NCBI RefSeq assembly: GCF_020521235.1
Contig: NZ_BLAY01000057.1
Span: 1-52,829 of the forward strand
DNA from: Microseira wollei NIES-4236
Lineage (GTDB): Bacteria > Cyanobacteriota > Cyanobacteriia > Cyanobacteriales > Aerosakkonemataceae
Direction: 5' to 3'
Length of the DNA stretch: 52,829 nucleotides
Shown: positions 8,720 to 17,252 of the stretch, piece after piece
Position numbering within the stretch: position 1 is the stretch's first letter
How the letters are laid out: each line of letters begins with the position of its first letter
Made by a program: the position numbers and the translations under genes
Notes under the pieces: model-generated
Told to the model about the DNA's origin: nothing
Databases searched by the model: none
The model's input: only the letters and a program-made list of their open reading frames with translations

Positions 8720-9685
8720 GTGACAAGTTCCGTACACTGGCAGCAACGAGTTGGAAGTCAACGGGATTGGGTTTGGCGGGGTTGGCAAACTCGCTACACC
8801 TACATTCGACCGCAAAATTTACACGCTTTAGCAACGCCGTTAATTCTGTTGCACGGATTTGGGGCTTCCATCGGACACTGGCGACACAATCTGGAGGTTC
8901 TCAGTCAATCCCACCCGGTTTATGCCCTGGATATGTTGGGCTTTGGCGCCACTGAGAAGGCTGCGGCTCGTTACAATGTCGGTTTGTGGGTAGAGCAGGT
9001 CTACGATTTCTGGAAGGCGTTTATCGGGCAACCTGTGGTCTTGGTTGGCAATTCCATCGGTTCCCTTGTTTGCGCAGCTGCGGCGGCGGCTCATCCTGAT
9101 ATGGTACAGGGAATCGTGATGATGAGCCTGCACGACCCTTCGATGCGTAATGACGCGATTCCGCCGCTGCTGCGACCAGCGATCGCTACAATCGAAAATC
9201 TGGTCATGTCACCTTTGGTGTTAAAAACCGTTTTCCAGCTGGTTCGCCGTCGGTCTGTTGTTCGCAAGTGGGTGGGGCTCGCTTACGCCAATAAAGAAGC
9301 CGTCACTGACGAACTCGTAGATATTTTAACCGGCCCTGCTGCCGACCGGGGTTCGGCGCAAGCTTTCTACGCCTTGTTTAAAGCCATGACCAAGGTCGAG
9401 TTCGGTCCTGGCGTTAAGACCATCCTGTCTAAATTAGACATTCCCATGCTGCTGATTTGGGGTCAACAAGACCGGATGATTCCTCCCCAACTGTTCCGTC
9501 CTAGTCAGTTTCTCCAGTACAACTCCCAGTTACAGCTAGTCGAATTAGACAATGCCGGTCACTGTCCCCACGATGAATGCCCCGACCAAGTCAACCAAAT
9601 TATCCTCGATTGGATTCACTCTTGGCGTACAAGCACAAACAAATCTGAATCGGTCATGGATGAAAAATCGGTTTCTTTACCTTGA
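8720..9685 (+). CDS. Alpha/beta-fold hydrolase
   Basis: The protein (about 321 residues) has the hallmarks of the alpha/beta hydrolase superfamily. They are an HGFGAS oxyanion loop, a nucleophile elbow GNSIG with Ser in VLVGNSIGSLV, an acid residue in WGQQDRMIPP, and the catalytic His in NAGHCPHDE. The substrate is unknown; cyanobacteria have many relatives annotated only by fold. The start is set by a GGAGG at 8709-8713, which places GTG at 8720 (or the adjacent GTG at 8717) as initiator. A longer frame would need a TTG at 8693. A perfect hairpin terminator-like repeat follows the stop. Confidence 0.9.
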   Translation: MTSSVHWQQRVGSQRDWVWRGWQTRYTYIRPQNLHALATPLILLHGFGASIGHWRHNLEVLSQSHPVYALDMLGFGATEKAAARYNVGLWVEQVYDFWKAFIGQPVVLVGNSIGSLVCAAAAAAHPDMVQGIVMMSLHDPSMRNDAIPPLLRPAIATIENLVMSPLVLKTVFQLVRRRSVVRKWVGLAYANKEAVTDELVDILTGPAADRGSAQAFYALFKAMTKVEFGPGVKTILSKLDIPMLLIWGQQDRMIPPQLFRPSQFLQYNSQLQLVELDNAGHCPHDECPDQVNQIILDWIHSWRTSTNKSESVMDEKSVSLP

Positions 9686-9690
9686 GAAGC

Positions 9691-9716
9691 ACAAGGGAGA
9701 GGGATGTCTCCCTTGT
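9691..9716. terminator. Hairpin between convergent genes
   Basis: ACAAGGGAGA and TCTCCCTTGT form a perfect 10-bp stem around a 6-nt loop, just after the hydrolase stop and before the stop of the convergent BON-like gene. It lacks a clear T-tract on either side, so it is a plausible but not typical intrinsic terminator serving one or both directions. Confidence 0.55.
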
Positions 9717-9732
9717 GGTTGCTCTATCTGTG

Positions 9733-10074
9733 TTAACCTACCTTGACTTGGTCGGTTTGGACAGAGGTCGCACCGTTGACGCTTTGCGCCACCGATACTG
9801 CTTTGTTAAGTAGTGCTTGGGATGGAACTTCTCCTTTCAAAACTACCGTGCTACCCGTCTGCGCTACCCAAAGACGTTCGAGATCGGCTAATTCGCCGTC
9901 TTCGTCGAAAGCTAAGGCAACTCGCTTTGCTAAACCGCTTTGGTCATATTCTCCGTTTAATCCCACTCGTTCTGGGGGAATTGTCTCACCACCGGGGGCT
10001 GTCCCGACTGGTGTCGGATTTGTTTGAGCATCTTGGGGTTTTTCCATTCCGAATAGTCTTTGTAACCAACCCAT
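9733..10074 (-). CDS. BON-domain-like protein
   Basis: This 113-residue protein has a Pro/Thr/Gly-rich linker after a short N-terminus (MGWLQRLFG). A C-terminal segment of about 70 residues ends in a pattern typical of BON domains: a strand-forming GSTVVLKGEVPSQ, then a helix with AVSVAQSVNGATSVQTDQV. BON domains occur in envelope and stress proteins such as OsmY and are thought to bind phospholipid or other ligands. No signal peptide is seen, so location is unclear. The ATG at 10074 is chosen because AGGAGGAAAA lies just upstream; the longer frame starting at a TTG (10095) would put the ribosome binding site inside the gene. Confidence 0.75.
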   Translation of the reverse strand: MGWLQRLFGMEKPQDAQTNPTPVGTAPGGETIPPERVGLNGEYDQSGLAKRVALAFDEDGELADLERLWVAQTGSTVVLKGEVPSQALLNKAVSVAQSVNGATSVQTDQVKVG

Positions 10075-10384
10075 GAGCGTTTTTCCTCCTATCAAAAAAG
10101 ATTGACTCTACTAACTAATTAAAGATTTTGGAAAATTTAGAGGGTTTACAGGCAAAAATATATAAAATATAGCTTAATAGCAGCCTCTAACTTTAGATAG
10201 ATTACTCTAAGAAACTCTTGCTGCTGGTAAGAGCAAGTGCTGCCCCTGTTGGTGAGTAGCAGCCCTGGCAGTGCTGCGCTCGCGGCTCGATCGCGATAAA
10301 ATAAGATCCCTCATCCCAGGACTTGCTCGGTGCTTTCCGGGTGGAAATTTAGCGGCATGGAAAGCTTTTTTAGGTGACAAAGTT
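10075..10384. other. Divergent intergenic region between the BON-like gene and ilvN
   Basis: The region is AT-rich near 10100-10200, and closer to ilvN carries a GC-rich stretch and GATCGCGATAAAATAAG, where TAAAAT could serve as a -10 element for ilvN. An open frame joins ilvN from 10271 but shows no family similarity before the ATG at 10385. I see no attenuator-type leader peptide with runs of branched-chain codons. Confidence 0.4.
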
Positions 10385-10903
10385 ATGAAACACACCCTTT
10401 CGGTTTTGGTTGAAGATGAAGCGGGTGTTCTATCCCGGATTGCTGGTTTATTCGCCCGTCGCGGCTTTAATATCGAAAGCCTTGCAGTCGGTCCAGCAGA
10501 GCAAATGGGCATCTCTCGCATTACGATGGTAGTGCCTGGAGATGACCGCATCATCGAGCAACTCACCAAACAACTCTATAAGCTAATTAATGTCCTCAAA
10601 GTACAGGACATTACTGAGATTCCCTGTGTAGAGCGAGAATTGATGCTGCTGAAAGTGAATGCCACTAGCAGCAACCGATCGGAAATTATCGAATTAGCTC
10701 AGATTTTTCGGGCGCGCGTTGTAGATGTTTCCGAAGAGTCCCTGACCCTGGAAGTTGTCGGCGATCCGGGTAAAATGGTCGCGATCGTCCAGGTACTGCA
10801 AAAATTTGGCTTGCGCGAAATTGCCCGCACTGGTAAAATAGCCCTCACTCGCGAGTCAGGGGTCAATACCGAGTTTCTCAAGTCTTTGGAAGCAAAGATT
10901 TAG
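10385..10903 (+). CDS. ilvN: Acetolactate synthase small (regulatory) subunit
   Basis: The 172-residue protein starts [20 protein letters not shown] and continues with [14 protein letters not shown], the classic ACT domain of IlvN/IlvH that binds valine and gives feedback inhibition. A second regulatory domain follows ([17 protein letters not shown]...RVVDVS). It pairs with the catalytic IlvB subunit, which is not in this window, at the first common step of valine, leucine and isoleucine synthesis. The ATG at 10385 matches family starts. ilvC, which encodes the next enzyme, lies separately at 29.8 kb. Confidence 0.95.
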   Translation: MKHTLSVLVEDEAGVLSRIAGLFARRGFNIESLAVGPAEQMGISRITMVVPGDDRIIEQLTKQLYKLINVLKVQDITEIPCVERELMLLKVNATSSNRSEIIELAQIFRARVVDVSEESLTLEVVGDPGKMVAIVQVLQKFGLREIARTGKIALTRESGVNTEFLKSLEAKI

Positions 10904-10905
10904 CG

Positions 10906-10937
10906 CGTTCGCGCAGCGTGCCGGAGGCATATCGCCT
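10906..10937. repeat. Copy of a dispersed GGCATATCGC repeat
   Basis: The sequence CGTTCGCGCAGCGTGCCGGAGGCATATCGCC matches a motif that recurs in gaps across the window. Other examples are near 2714-2745, 31210-31237, 34300-34331 (opposite orientation) and 40421-40453. It is an intergenic cyanobacterial repeat type of unknown function. Here it separates convergent ilvN and the HTH gene. Confidence 0.6.
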
Positions 10938-11339
10938 TTATTGATACAACTTGGGGTCATTATAAGGCGGATGCTCGCAAGCGATATACAGAGCATTCGC
11001 CGGTTCCAATGCTTTCCCGGTTAGGGGATCGGTTGGCTTGAGAACAAAGCACAGCAGGGATAAAGACCGCCAGTCTAAATTATCCAACTTTCCGCGCTCA
11101 TAGCGGCTAACGGTGGCATTGCTGATGCCTATATCGTTGGGGACTTGTGAATCTCTGGCTTGAAACACAGCAGCCTCATAAGCCTTGGTAGCGAATTCTG
11201 TTTCGATGATAGACCAACCCAGACGCTCTCTAGCTGCTTTGATCAGCTTACCCAAGCGTTGGCGTCCTATTTCTGTGAATCTCACAGGACGCAGTTGTTC
11301 CAGATCGATCGCCGCCTTAAAGTCAACTAATCCAGCCAT
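10938..11339 (-). CDS. XRE-type helix-turn-helix protein
   Basis: This protein of about 133 residues has a Cro/C1-like helix-turn-helix at its centre: LGKLIKAARERLGWSI is the first helix region and ISNATVSRYERGKLDNLDW the recognition region. A nearly 30-residue insert separates the two. The C-terminal tail resembles no effector domain I know. It is divergent from a hypothetical gene at 11478 and may regulate it, which is inference. The start at ATG 11339 is preferred over a TTG at 11351; neither has a strong Shine-Dalgarno sequence. Confidence 0.75.
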   Translation of the reverse strand: MAGLVDFKAAIDLEQLRPVRFTEIGRQRLGKLIKAARERLGWSIIETEFATKAYEAAVFQARDSQVPNDIGISNATVSRYERGKLDNLDWRSLSLLCFVLKPTDPLTGKALEPANALYIACEHPPYNDPKLYQ

Positions 11340-11477
11340 TTTACCAACCAACTCGCACTATCTTGCGCTCGCAGCACTCAAGTTTTCAGCATTACATATT
11401 ATGAAGGCATTCCGCAAATCATCTGCTTTCGTGTAAAATAGTGTTAATTAAAGAGTATAGCTGGGAGAGAGTAAGCT

Positions 11478-11870
11478 ATGACTACATTGTTCAGGCGGGT
11501 TGACCCTGCAAAGAAATTCCGCATCACCAAGGGAGAAATAGCCAGAATTTTGGGCGTTGCCGAGTCGATAATTGTAAAATTTGAGTGCTGGCCTTTTGTG
11601 TTGTTTGTTCATCGTAAAGATATAGGCGGACAGTTTGTCAGCTATCGCGTGCTAGAACATTGGAAGAATGCGATCGCATCGCAATTCCAACAATGTTCTA
11701 CCCTACAACAACTCAATCATTTGTGGAGTACGCTCAAAAACGATCGCAAAAAACATCGCAAGCAATACGAGGATTCTGTCCTCTCATTTTTGCAGAAAAT
11801 TTGGCAGGAATGCCAAGATAATTTATCCGAGCCTTTAGTCTATATTCAAAACGATTTTACCCATCATTGA
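11478..11870 (+). CDS. Hypothetical protein with possible N-terminal HTH
   Basis: I do not recognise this 130-residue protein. Its N-terminal part (FRITKGEIARILGVAE) looks like a short helix-turn-helix, followed by a Trp/Phe-rich strand region and a long charged helical C-terminus. The ATG is preceded by GGGAGAGAG at good spacing, supporting translation. Upstream, GTGTAAAATAGTG near 11433 may hold a -10 element. Its 3' end overlaps the convergent oxidoreductase gene by 36 bp. Confidence 0.65.
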   Translation: MTTLFRRVDPAKKFRITKGEIARILGVAESIIVKFECWPFVLFVHRKDIGGQFVSYRVLEHWKNAIASQFQQCSTLQQLNHLWSTLKNDRKKHRKQYEDSVLSFLQKIWQECQDNLSEPLVYIQNDFTHH

Positions 11871-12833
11871 ACCTGTTTCCAGTAATCGGTGAGCCTCAGC
11901 AGCAGCTTCTAGGGGGAAGGTTTTATTGAGGTGAATTTTGAGATTGCCTTCATCAATTAAACGGGCGCATTGGGAAAGAATTTTTGCTTGGTGTTTCAAG
12001 TCTTCTACGAGTCCTTGCAACATGGGAGTTAGCATTAATTCTAGACTGATGCGGAGATTGCGCGAGCGCGCGACTTTCCAGCTTGTTTTAGCATCAGGCT
12101 CCAAAATTGTCACGAGATCGCCATAAATCTTAACAGCGGGGAAAGTTTTCGCAAAAATATCGCCGCCGATGGTATCAAAAGCTAAGTCTACGCCTTCGCC
12201 TTGTGTCCAATCTAAAGTTGCTCCAACAAAATCGGTTTGGTTATAAAAAATTACTTCATCTGCGCCTAAATTGCGGACAAAATCGGCTTTTTCTTGAGAA
12301 CTAACGGTTGTACAAACATCTGCCCCTTGTAATTTTGCCAGTTGAATGGCGACGTGACCGACACCACCCGCACCAGCATGAATTAAAACTTTTCTGCCAG
12401 CTTCCAGGCGTCCTCTATCGTAGAGAGATTCCCAAGCGGTGATTAAAACCAGGGGTGCTGCTGCTGCTTCGGCGAAGGAGAGGGAGGCGGGTTTTTGGGC
12501 AACAAATCGCTCGTCTACGACTGTATATTCTGCGTAATTGCCTGCGCGATCGCCCAATCCACCCCAGCAGAAATATACCTCGTCGCCGGGGCGAAAGTTC
12601 TCCACGCCAGCACCGACAGCTTCGACAATACCAGCACCATCGCATCCTAAGATTGCTGGCATTTTATCGGGATAGAAAGTGCCTCGCTGGCGTAATTTGG
12701 TGTCGATGGGGTTGATGCCTGCTGCCTTTAAGCGGATTAAAAGTTCTGTATCGCCTGGAGAGGCGGGATTTGGGACTTCCTGTAGTTGCAGGACTTCTGG
12801 CGCGCCTGGGGCTGTCATTAGGACTCCTTTCAC
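11835..12833 (-). CDS. Zinc-independent MDR-family NADPH:quinone reductase-like protein
   Basis: The 332-residue protein has the GroES-like N-terminal fold (MKGVLMTAPGAPEVLQLQEV, GCDGAGIVEAVG) and a Rossmann NADPH-binding motif HAGAGGVGHVAIQLAK. It lacks the Cys/His ligands of zinc alcohol dehydrogenases, which points to the quinone-oxidoreductase (QOR/zeta-crystallin) branch of the medium-chain dehydrogenases. Substrates may be quinones or enones. The start is GTG at 12833, which has AAAGGAGG upstream and gives the family-typical beginning MKxVLM. An internal ATG also has an AAAGGAG before it but would remove the first strand. Confidence 0.9.
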   Translation of the reverse strand: MKGVLMTAPGAPEVLQLQEVPNPASPGDTELLIRLKAAGINPIDTKLRQRGTFYPDKMPAILGCDGAGIVEAVGAGVENFRPGDEVYFCWGGLGDRAGNYAEYTVVDERFVAQKPASLSFAEAAAAPLVLITAWESLYDRGRLEAGRKVLIHAGAGGVGHVAIQLAKLQGADVCTTVSSQEKADFVRNLGADEVIFYNQTDFVGATLDWTQGEGVDLAFDTIGGDIFAKTFPAVKIYGDLVTILEPDAKTSWKVARSRNLRISLELMLTPMLQGLVEDLKHQAKILSQCARLIDEGNLKIHLNKTFPLEAAAEAHRLLETGSMMGKIVLNID

Positions 12834-12994
12834 ACATCCTCCTTTGTTTTGTGCCGGGGGACAGATTAGCAGTTTACCTTAGTTGGGGGGAGAGCGTAAG
12901 CATGTAAGGATTTGAACCGCGAAGACGCGAAGGACGCCAAGGAAGAGAGGAGAGAGAGGAAAGGCTTTCAATGCTAATCTTCTTTGTAGGGCGG

Positions 12995-15900
12995 TTATGC
13001 TTTGCCAAAACCTTTGGGCTTTTTCTTAGTGCCGCTTTTGTGGGGTTTCTGTTTAAAATTGGGCAATTCTGTCGATGTGGATTTGATGCGCTCGCGAACG
13101 ATTGCAAGACCTTTTCTGCAATTAATCGTGTCAGGATGGTTTGTTCCTAAGCGTCGCTCAAAAATTTTGCAAGCTTCGGCTAAAAGAGGTTCAGCTTTAG
13201 TGTAGCGCTTCTGGTTGTAATAAAGTAATGCCAGGTTATTTAAACTGACTGCCACTTCATTATCGTCTTCTCCTAGCAGGCGTTTTTTCAGTTTCACCGC
13301 TTGCTTATACAGGGTTTCAGCTTCGGTGTAACGACCTTGTTCCTGATATATATAAGCCAACTTGTGTAGGCTATTAGCTACATTGGGGTCATCTTCTACC
13401 AATAGCTGTTTTCTCATATCCCATGCTTGCCTATACAAAGTTTCGGCTTCACTGTAGCGACCTTGAGCATGGTACAGATGAGCTAGAATATTCAGGTTTT
13501 TTGCCAATTCAGGATGGTCTTCTCCCAGCCTAGATTGTTCCAGTTCCAGCGCTTGCTTATACAGGGTTTCAGCTTCGCTGTAGCGACCTTGAGAATAGTA
13601 GAGAACAGCCAGATATTGCAAGCTGTTTGCCATCATAGGATGGTTATGTGCTACTACACGCTTTCCCAGTTCTAAAGCTTGCCTATACAGGGTTTCTGCC
13701 TCACTATATCGGAGCTGAGATTGATAAAAATTAGCCAGATTGCTTAAATCTGTGACTAATTCTGGATGCTCCTCACCTAGCAATCGTTTATCTAGTTCCA
13801 AAGCTTCTAATAACATAGATTCAGCTTCGCTGTATCGACCCTGAGATATGTATAAGCTGGCAAGGTTACTCAGACAAGTTGCCACTTCTCGATGTTCCTC
13901 TCCCCGTGTTCTACGGATGATTGCTAAAGCTTGCAGCAATAAAGGTTCAGCTTCGCTGTGACGGCTCTGAGATAAGTATACAGCTGCCAGATTGTTGATA
14001 GTCATTGCTGTAATTGGGTTGTCATTTCCTAGCAAATTTTTCCTAATTTTAACAGCCTGGATCGCTATTGATTCTGCTTCACTATAGCGTCCTTGTTGCT
14101 GGTATAATTTTCCTAGATTATGGAGAATAAATCCAACAACATAAGTATGCTCTTCACCATATGAAGATCGATTTAGTTCCAATGCTTGTAAGAATAGCCG
14201 TTCAGCTTCACTGTAACGACCTTGCTCTTCGTATAGTAACGCCAAATTGTTCAAAATCATTGTGGGTTCATTCTCATCCTTGTCTGGCAACTTTTGCCAA
14301 ATTTCTAAAGCTTCAAGGAATAAAGGTTCAGCTTCTTTGTATCGCCCCTGCTCGCGGTAAAGTTCTGCCAGATTACTTAGGCTAATTGCCAGATAAGGAT
14401 GCTCAACACCCAATCGAGTTTGAGTGAGATTTAAACACTGCTGATAAAAATGTTCTGCTTGCTCATATAAATATTGAGCTTTGTAAAATCTGCCTAATGC
14501 CAACGAAGGCCAGAATATATCCTCACCACTTAGCCAATCCATCAATGTTGTGGCAGTTTCTGCAAGATGAGGAATTTTATAGAAAATTGAATCAATTAAC
14601 TGACAACTTAATTTACCAGGTTCAGGAACTTGTTTTGCTACTGCCACAATAGCGTCTACAAACGCTTGGTTAAAATCATTCACCTGCTCTGACTGTTCTC
14701 GTTTCTCACGTAAATACTCTCGAATCAACTGATGCAGGCTGTAGATTTCTTTACCTGTGCGCTGTAGCAAATTGCAACGAACTAAATCTACTCTAGCTTC
14801 TTCCAAAAAATCCATATCAATCTCGCCATCTTTCGAGAACGGCAGATTACTGTATGCCTGTTTTACTAAATCCCAAGGAATATCAGCCAAAGCAAACAAA
14901 CTCAGCATACAGCCCAATTGTTGGGCATTTTCATCTAATCGCTCCCAACTTAAATCAAAGGCATCAGCTACCCCCAGTTTGGCTGTCATTGTCGCATCAG
15001 TTTCAACGACGGATCTGTGTCTGAGTCGCTTTTTCTCCAGTAGAGAAAGCATTGCTTTGAGCGATAAATCTGGGTCACGATATAGATATCGCCCTACCAG
15101 TTCCAAACCCAAGGGCAAATTGCCAAGCCAATTACAGATTTGTTGGGCTATTTCTAATTCTGGTTGAATTCGCTCCGCACCAACCAGGGATATTAATAAA
15201 TCCAGTGCTGCTCCTGCTTTGAGTTCATCAAGCGATAAGTGCGCTAAAGATGAACCCAAGTTTTCTCGCGTTGTGAGCAATATTTTAAACGGGGATGTTT
15301 GTGGTGGCAAATATGGCTTTACCTGCTTTCTGTAGTCTGTGACATCATCGATAACTATCAGCCAATTGCCGGATTGCCAGTTTCGCCAGCAGTAGTTCAA
15401 TTGAGTTTTTATATCCCAATCTTCTGGCGGTTTCAGGTTGAAGAAACTCCGAGCAAAATTAACGAATTGAATTCCTATATCGATTTCTCTGGCATCTATC
15501 CAACAAACCCCACCCGCTCTATCTCCTAAAGTTTCTAAATGTTGCCAAGCATATTGATTGGCGAGTTCGGTTTTACCCACGCCCCCCATGCCTACAATGA
15601 CTGCGATCGCTTGCCCATCCTCTTGCTGCAACAACTCCTTCAGCTTTTGGATTTCCTGCGATCGCCCAACAAATTGTGCCGCACCACTGAGGGGAATATT
15701 CTCGCAATAATTAGCCGCCTTCTGATACAAATCGACGGCGCTATTGCCGGGAAATAGAAAGTTTAAAATATTATATCTTTGGGGTAATTCTTCCAGCTTC
15801 ACCCGACTTACTGGTTCTTCTATTTGAAGCGCGGTGTCGTAAATCCAGAAGTCATCAAAGTTACACAGAACAATATATCGAGGATGGGGTTTCAGTTCAT

Positions 15901-16180
15901 GCCAATATTCCCTCGCTTGTTGAATGTGATTCTCCAGATTTTCGCCGCGACTTTTCATTTCCAGCAGCAGTCGTGGACGCCAAACTAAATCGGGAAATTT
16001 GGTGTGCTTTCCTTGTGACTTTAGGCGATACTCCAGCTGTGCCCCTGCCTCAACGCATCCCCTGTGTCCAAAAGCTTGAAACAGTCGGTCACAAAATACC
16101 TGTGCTTCGCCTTTCTCATAGCCTTTGAGAGTAAGGGCATAGTTTACGAAGTGTTTAATTTTACTGGGAGTGTCGGACAT
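12995..16180 (-). CDS. MmeI-type nuclease / NB-ARC STAND ATPase / TPR protein (Avs-like)
   Basis: The protein has 1061 residues in three parts. Residues about 1-145 resemble the N-terminal nuclease domain of MmeI-type type IIL restriction enzymes: GYEKGEAQ near 20-27, D64-X9-E74-X-K76, and PRYIVLCNFDDFWIYD near 100-115. The D-X9-EXK spacing equals the one I recall for MmeI (D70-X9-E80-X-K82). Residues 165-480 are an NB-ARC ATPase: Walker A GMGGVGKT at 197-204, Walker B LIVIDD at 274-279, and a GLPL-like NLPLGLEL. Residues about 557-1017 hold some 11 kinesin-light-chain-type TPRs of 42 residues. Nuclease + STAND + TPR is the architecture of Avs antiviral sensors, which cut DNA after recognising a phage protein. 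A defence role is inference. The tail is Lys-rich. Confidence 0.88.
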   Translation of the reverse strand: MSDTPSKIKHFVNYALTLKGYEKGEAQVFCDRLFQAFGHRGCVEAGAQLEYRLKSQGKHTKFPDLVWRPRLLLEMKSRGENLENHIQQAREYWHELKPHPRYIVLCNFDDFWIYDTALQIEEPVSRVKLEELPQRYNILNFLFPGNSAVDLYQKAANYCENIPLSGAAQFVGRSQEIQKLKELLQQEDGQAIAVIVGMGGVGKTELANQYAWQHLETLGDRAGGVCWIDAREIDIGIQFVNFARSFFNLKPPEDWDIKTQLNYCWRNWQSGNWLIVIDDVTDYRKQVKPYLPPQTSPFKILLTTRENLGSSLAHLSLDELKAGAALDLLISLVGAERIQPELEIAQQICNWLGNLPLGLELVGRYLYRDPDLSLKAMLSLLEKKRLRHRSVVETDATMTAKLGVADAFDLSWERLDENAQQLGCMLSLFALADIPWDLVKQAYSNLPFSKDGEIDMDFLEEARVDLVRCNLLQRTGKEIYSLHQLIREYLREKREQSEQVNDFNQAFVDAIVAVAKQVPEPGKLSCQLIDSIFYKIPHLAETATTLMDWLSGEDIFWPSLALGRFYKAQYLYEQAEHFYQQCLNLTQTRLGVEHPYLAISLSNLAELYREQGRYKEAEPLFLEALEIWQKLPDKDENEPTMILNNLALLYEEQGRYSEAERLFLQALELNRSSYGEEHTYVVGFILHNLGKLYQQQGRYSEAESIAIQAVKIRKNLLGNDNPITAMTINNLAAVYLSQSRHSEAEPLLLQALAIIRRTRGEEHREVATCLSNLASLYISQGRYSEAESMLLEALELDKRLLGEEHPELVTDLSNLANFYQSQLRYSEAETLYRQALELGKRVVAHNHPMMANSLQYLAVLYYSQGRYSEAETLYKQALELEQSRLGEDHPELAKNLNILAHLYHAQGRYSEAETLYRQAWDMRKQLLVEDDPNVANSLHKLAYIYQEQGRYTEAETLYKQAVKLKKRLLGEDDNEVAVSLNNLALLYYNQKRYTKAEPLLAEACKIFERRLGTNHPDTINCRKGLAIVRERIKSTSTELPNFKQKPHKSGTKKKPKGFGKA

Positions 16181-16438
16181 TTACTTAGTTATGCGCTCGC
16201 GCAGCGTCTCCGCAGGACAATCGCGCCTATTTATATCATTACCTGTTGTTGTATGGTATATGGTCAGACGCGATCTCCAGGGCGAGGCGAGTGGTTCCCT
16301 CGTCAGCAGAGGAGTTGGGTTAGATAGCAGCCTAGAACAAGCGATCGCCTCCCTTCCCAGAATAAACCCCTTTTCTCTATCGGAGTATGTGCGTTTTAAG
16401 GTATAATTACCGTGTAAGAACAATCATAAAACCCGACG
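16181..16438. other. Divergent region between the STAND nuclease and cysH
   Basis: The gap holds GCGCTCGCGCAGCGTCTCCGCAGGACAATCGCG near 16192, a variant of the dispersed repeats seen elsewhere, and a HIP1 site near 16340. GTATAATTACC at 16401-16411 includes TATAAT and is a good candidate -10 for cysH, 30-40 bp before its ATG. Confidence 0.5.
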
Positions 16439-17170
16439 ATGGTATCTTCCCTCAAAACCCCGATCGCTCTCGACAAACTGAACCTCGACGAACTTAACGA
16501 GAGATTTGCATCCGCCCATCCCAGAGAGATTTTAGCTTGGTGCATTGAGAATATTCCCACGGGTTTTGTGCAAACCAGCGCCTTCAACGTGGATGATCTG
16601 GTCATTACAGATATTCTCTACCGCGACCTCAAACCCGCGACGCCAGTACCAGTCATCTTTTTAGACACGTTATACCATTTCCCCCAAACCCTGGAATTAG
16701 TTAAACAAGCCCAGGAAGTCTATAACCTAGACTTGAGAACTTACAAATCTCCAGACGTTAACACCCGCGAAGAATTTGCCGCCAAGTACGGTGAAGCGCT
16801 GTGGGATAAAGATATCCTCCAATTCCACCAAATCACCAAAATTGAACCACTCAACAGAGGTTTGGCAGAATTAAACACCGTAGCTTGGATTACCGGACGC
16901 CGTCGCGACCAAGCTCCCACTCGCGCCGAAATGCCAGTTTTGGAAATAGATAATCAAAACCGACTCAAAGTCAACCCCGTCGCCTATTGGACGCGCAAGG
17001 AAACCTGGGCATACGCATTCGAGCATGGGGTAATTTATAATCCTCTCCACGACCAAGGTTATCCCAGCATCGGCGACGAACCAATTACCACCAAAGTCGC
17101 AGAAGGCGAAGACGAACGCGCCGGACGCTGGCGGGGAACTGGCAAAACTGAATGTGGAATTCATATTTAA
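16439..17170 (+). CDS. cysH: Phosphoadenosine phosphosulfate (PAPS) reductase
   Basis: The 243-residue protein shows the adenine-nucleotide alpha-hydrolase fold of PAPS/APS reductases. It has the segment VPVIFLDTLYHFPQTLEL, the WITGRRRDQAPTRA substrate loop, and the C-terminal KTECGIH containing the catalytic Cys. It lacks the paired Cys residues that hold the 4Fe-4S cluster of APS reductases, so it is the thioredoxin-dependent PAPS enzyme that makes sulfite in assimilation. Its ATG follows a TATAAT-like box. No other sulfate genes are nearby; sbcD follows after a heptamer-repeat gap. Confidence 0.95.
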   Translation: MVSSLKTPIALDKLNLDELNERFASAHPREILAWCIENIPTGFVQTSAFNVDDLVITDILYRDLKPATPVPVIFLDTLYHFPQTLELVKQAQEVYNLDLRTYKSPDVNTREEFAAKYGEALWDKDILQFHQITKIEPLNRGLAELNTVAWITGRRRDQAPTRAEMPVLEIDNQNRLKVNPVAYWTRKETWAYAFEHGVIYNPLHDQGYPSIGDEPITTKVAEGEDERAGRWRGTGKTECGIHI

Positions 17171-17252
17171 CTAATTGCTAATAGCTAATGGCTAATGGCT
17201 AATTGTGAATAACCTCGTACAATTAGCAATTAGCCATTAGCAATTAGCCAAT
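17171..17252. repeat. Heptamer (STRR-type) repeats between cysH and sbcD
   Basis: The gap is built of TAATGGC, AATTGCT and AATTAGC-like heptamers in both orientations, so the two halves can pair as a long imperfect hairpin. It runs right up to the sbcD start codon, leaving no recognisable Shine-Dalgarno sequence. Confidence 0.75.

Noticed and set aside
8247-8723. 158-codon open frame on the plus strand overlapping the RHH gene
   Set aside because: It shows no family pattern, overlaps the clear RHH gene in another frame and runs into the hydrolase start. It has no ribosome binding site.
10075-10384. Possible leader peptide or riboswitch before ilvN
   Set aside because: No run of branched-chain codons, terminator/antiterminator pair or known riboswitch core can be seen.
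16439-17170. APS (rather than PAPS) reductase
   Set aside because: The paired cysteines that bind the 4Fe-4S cluster in APS reductases are absent; only the C-terminal ECGIH Cys is in place.
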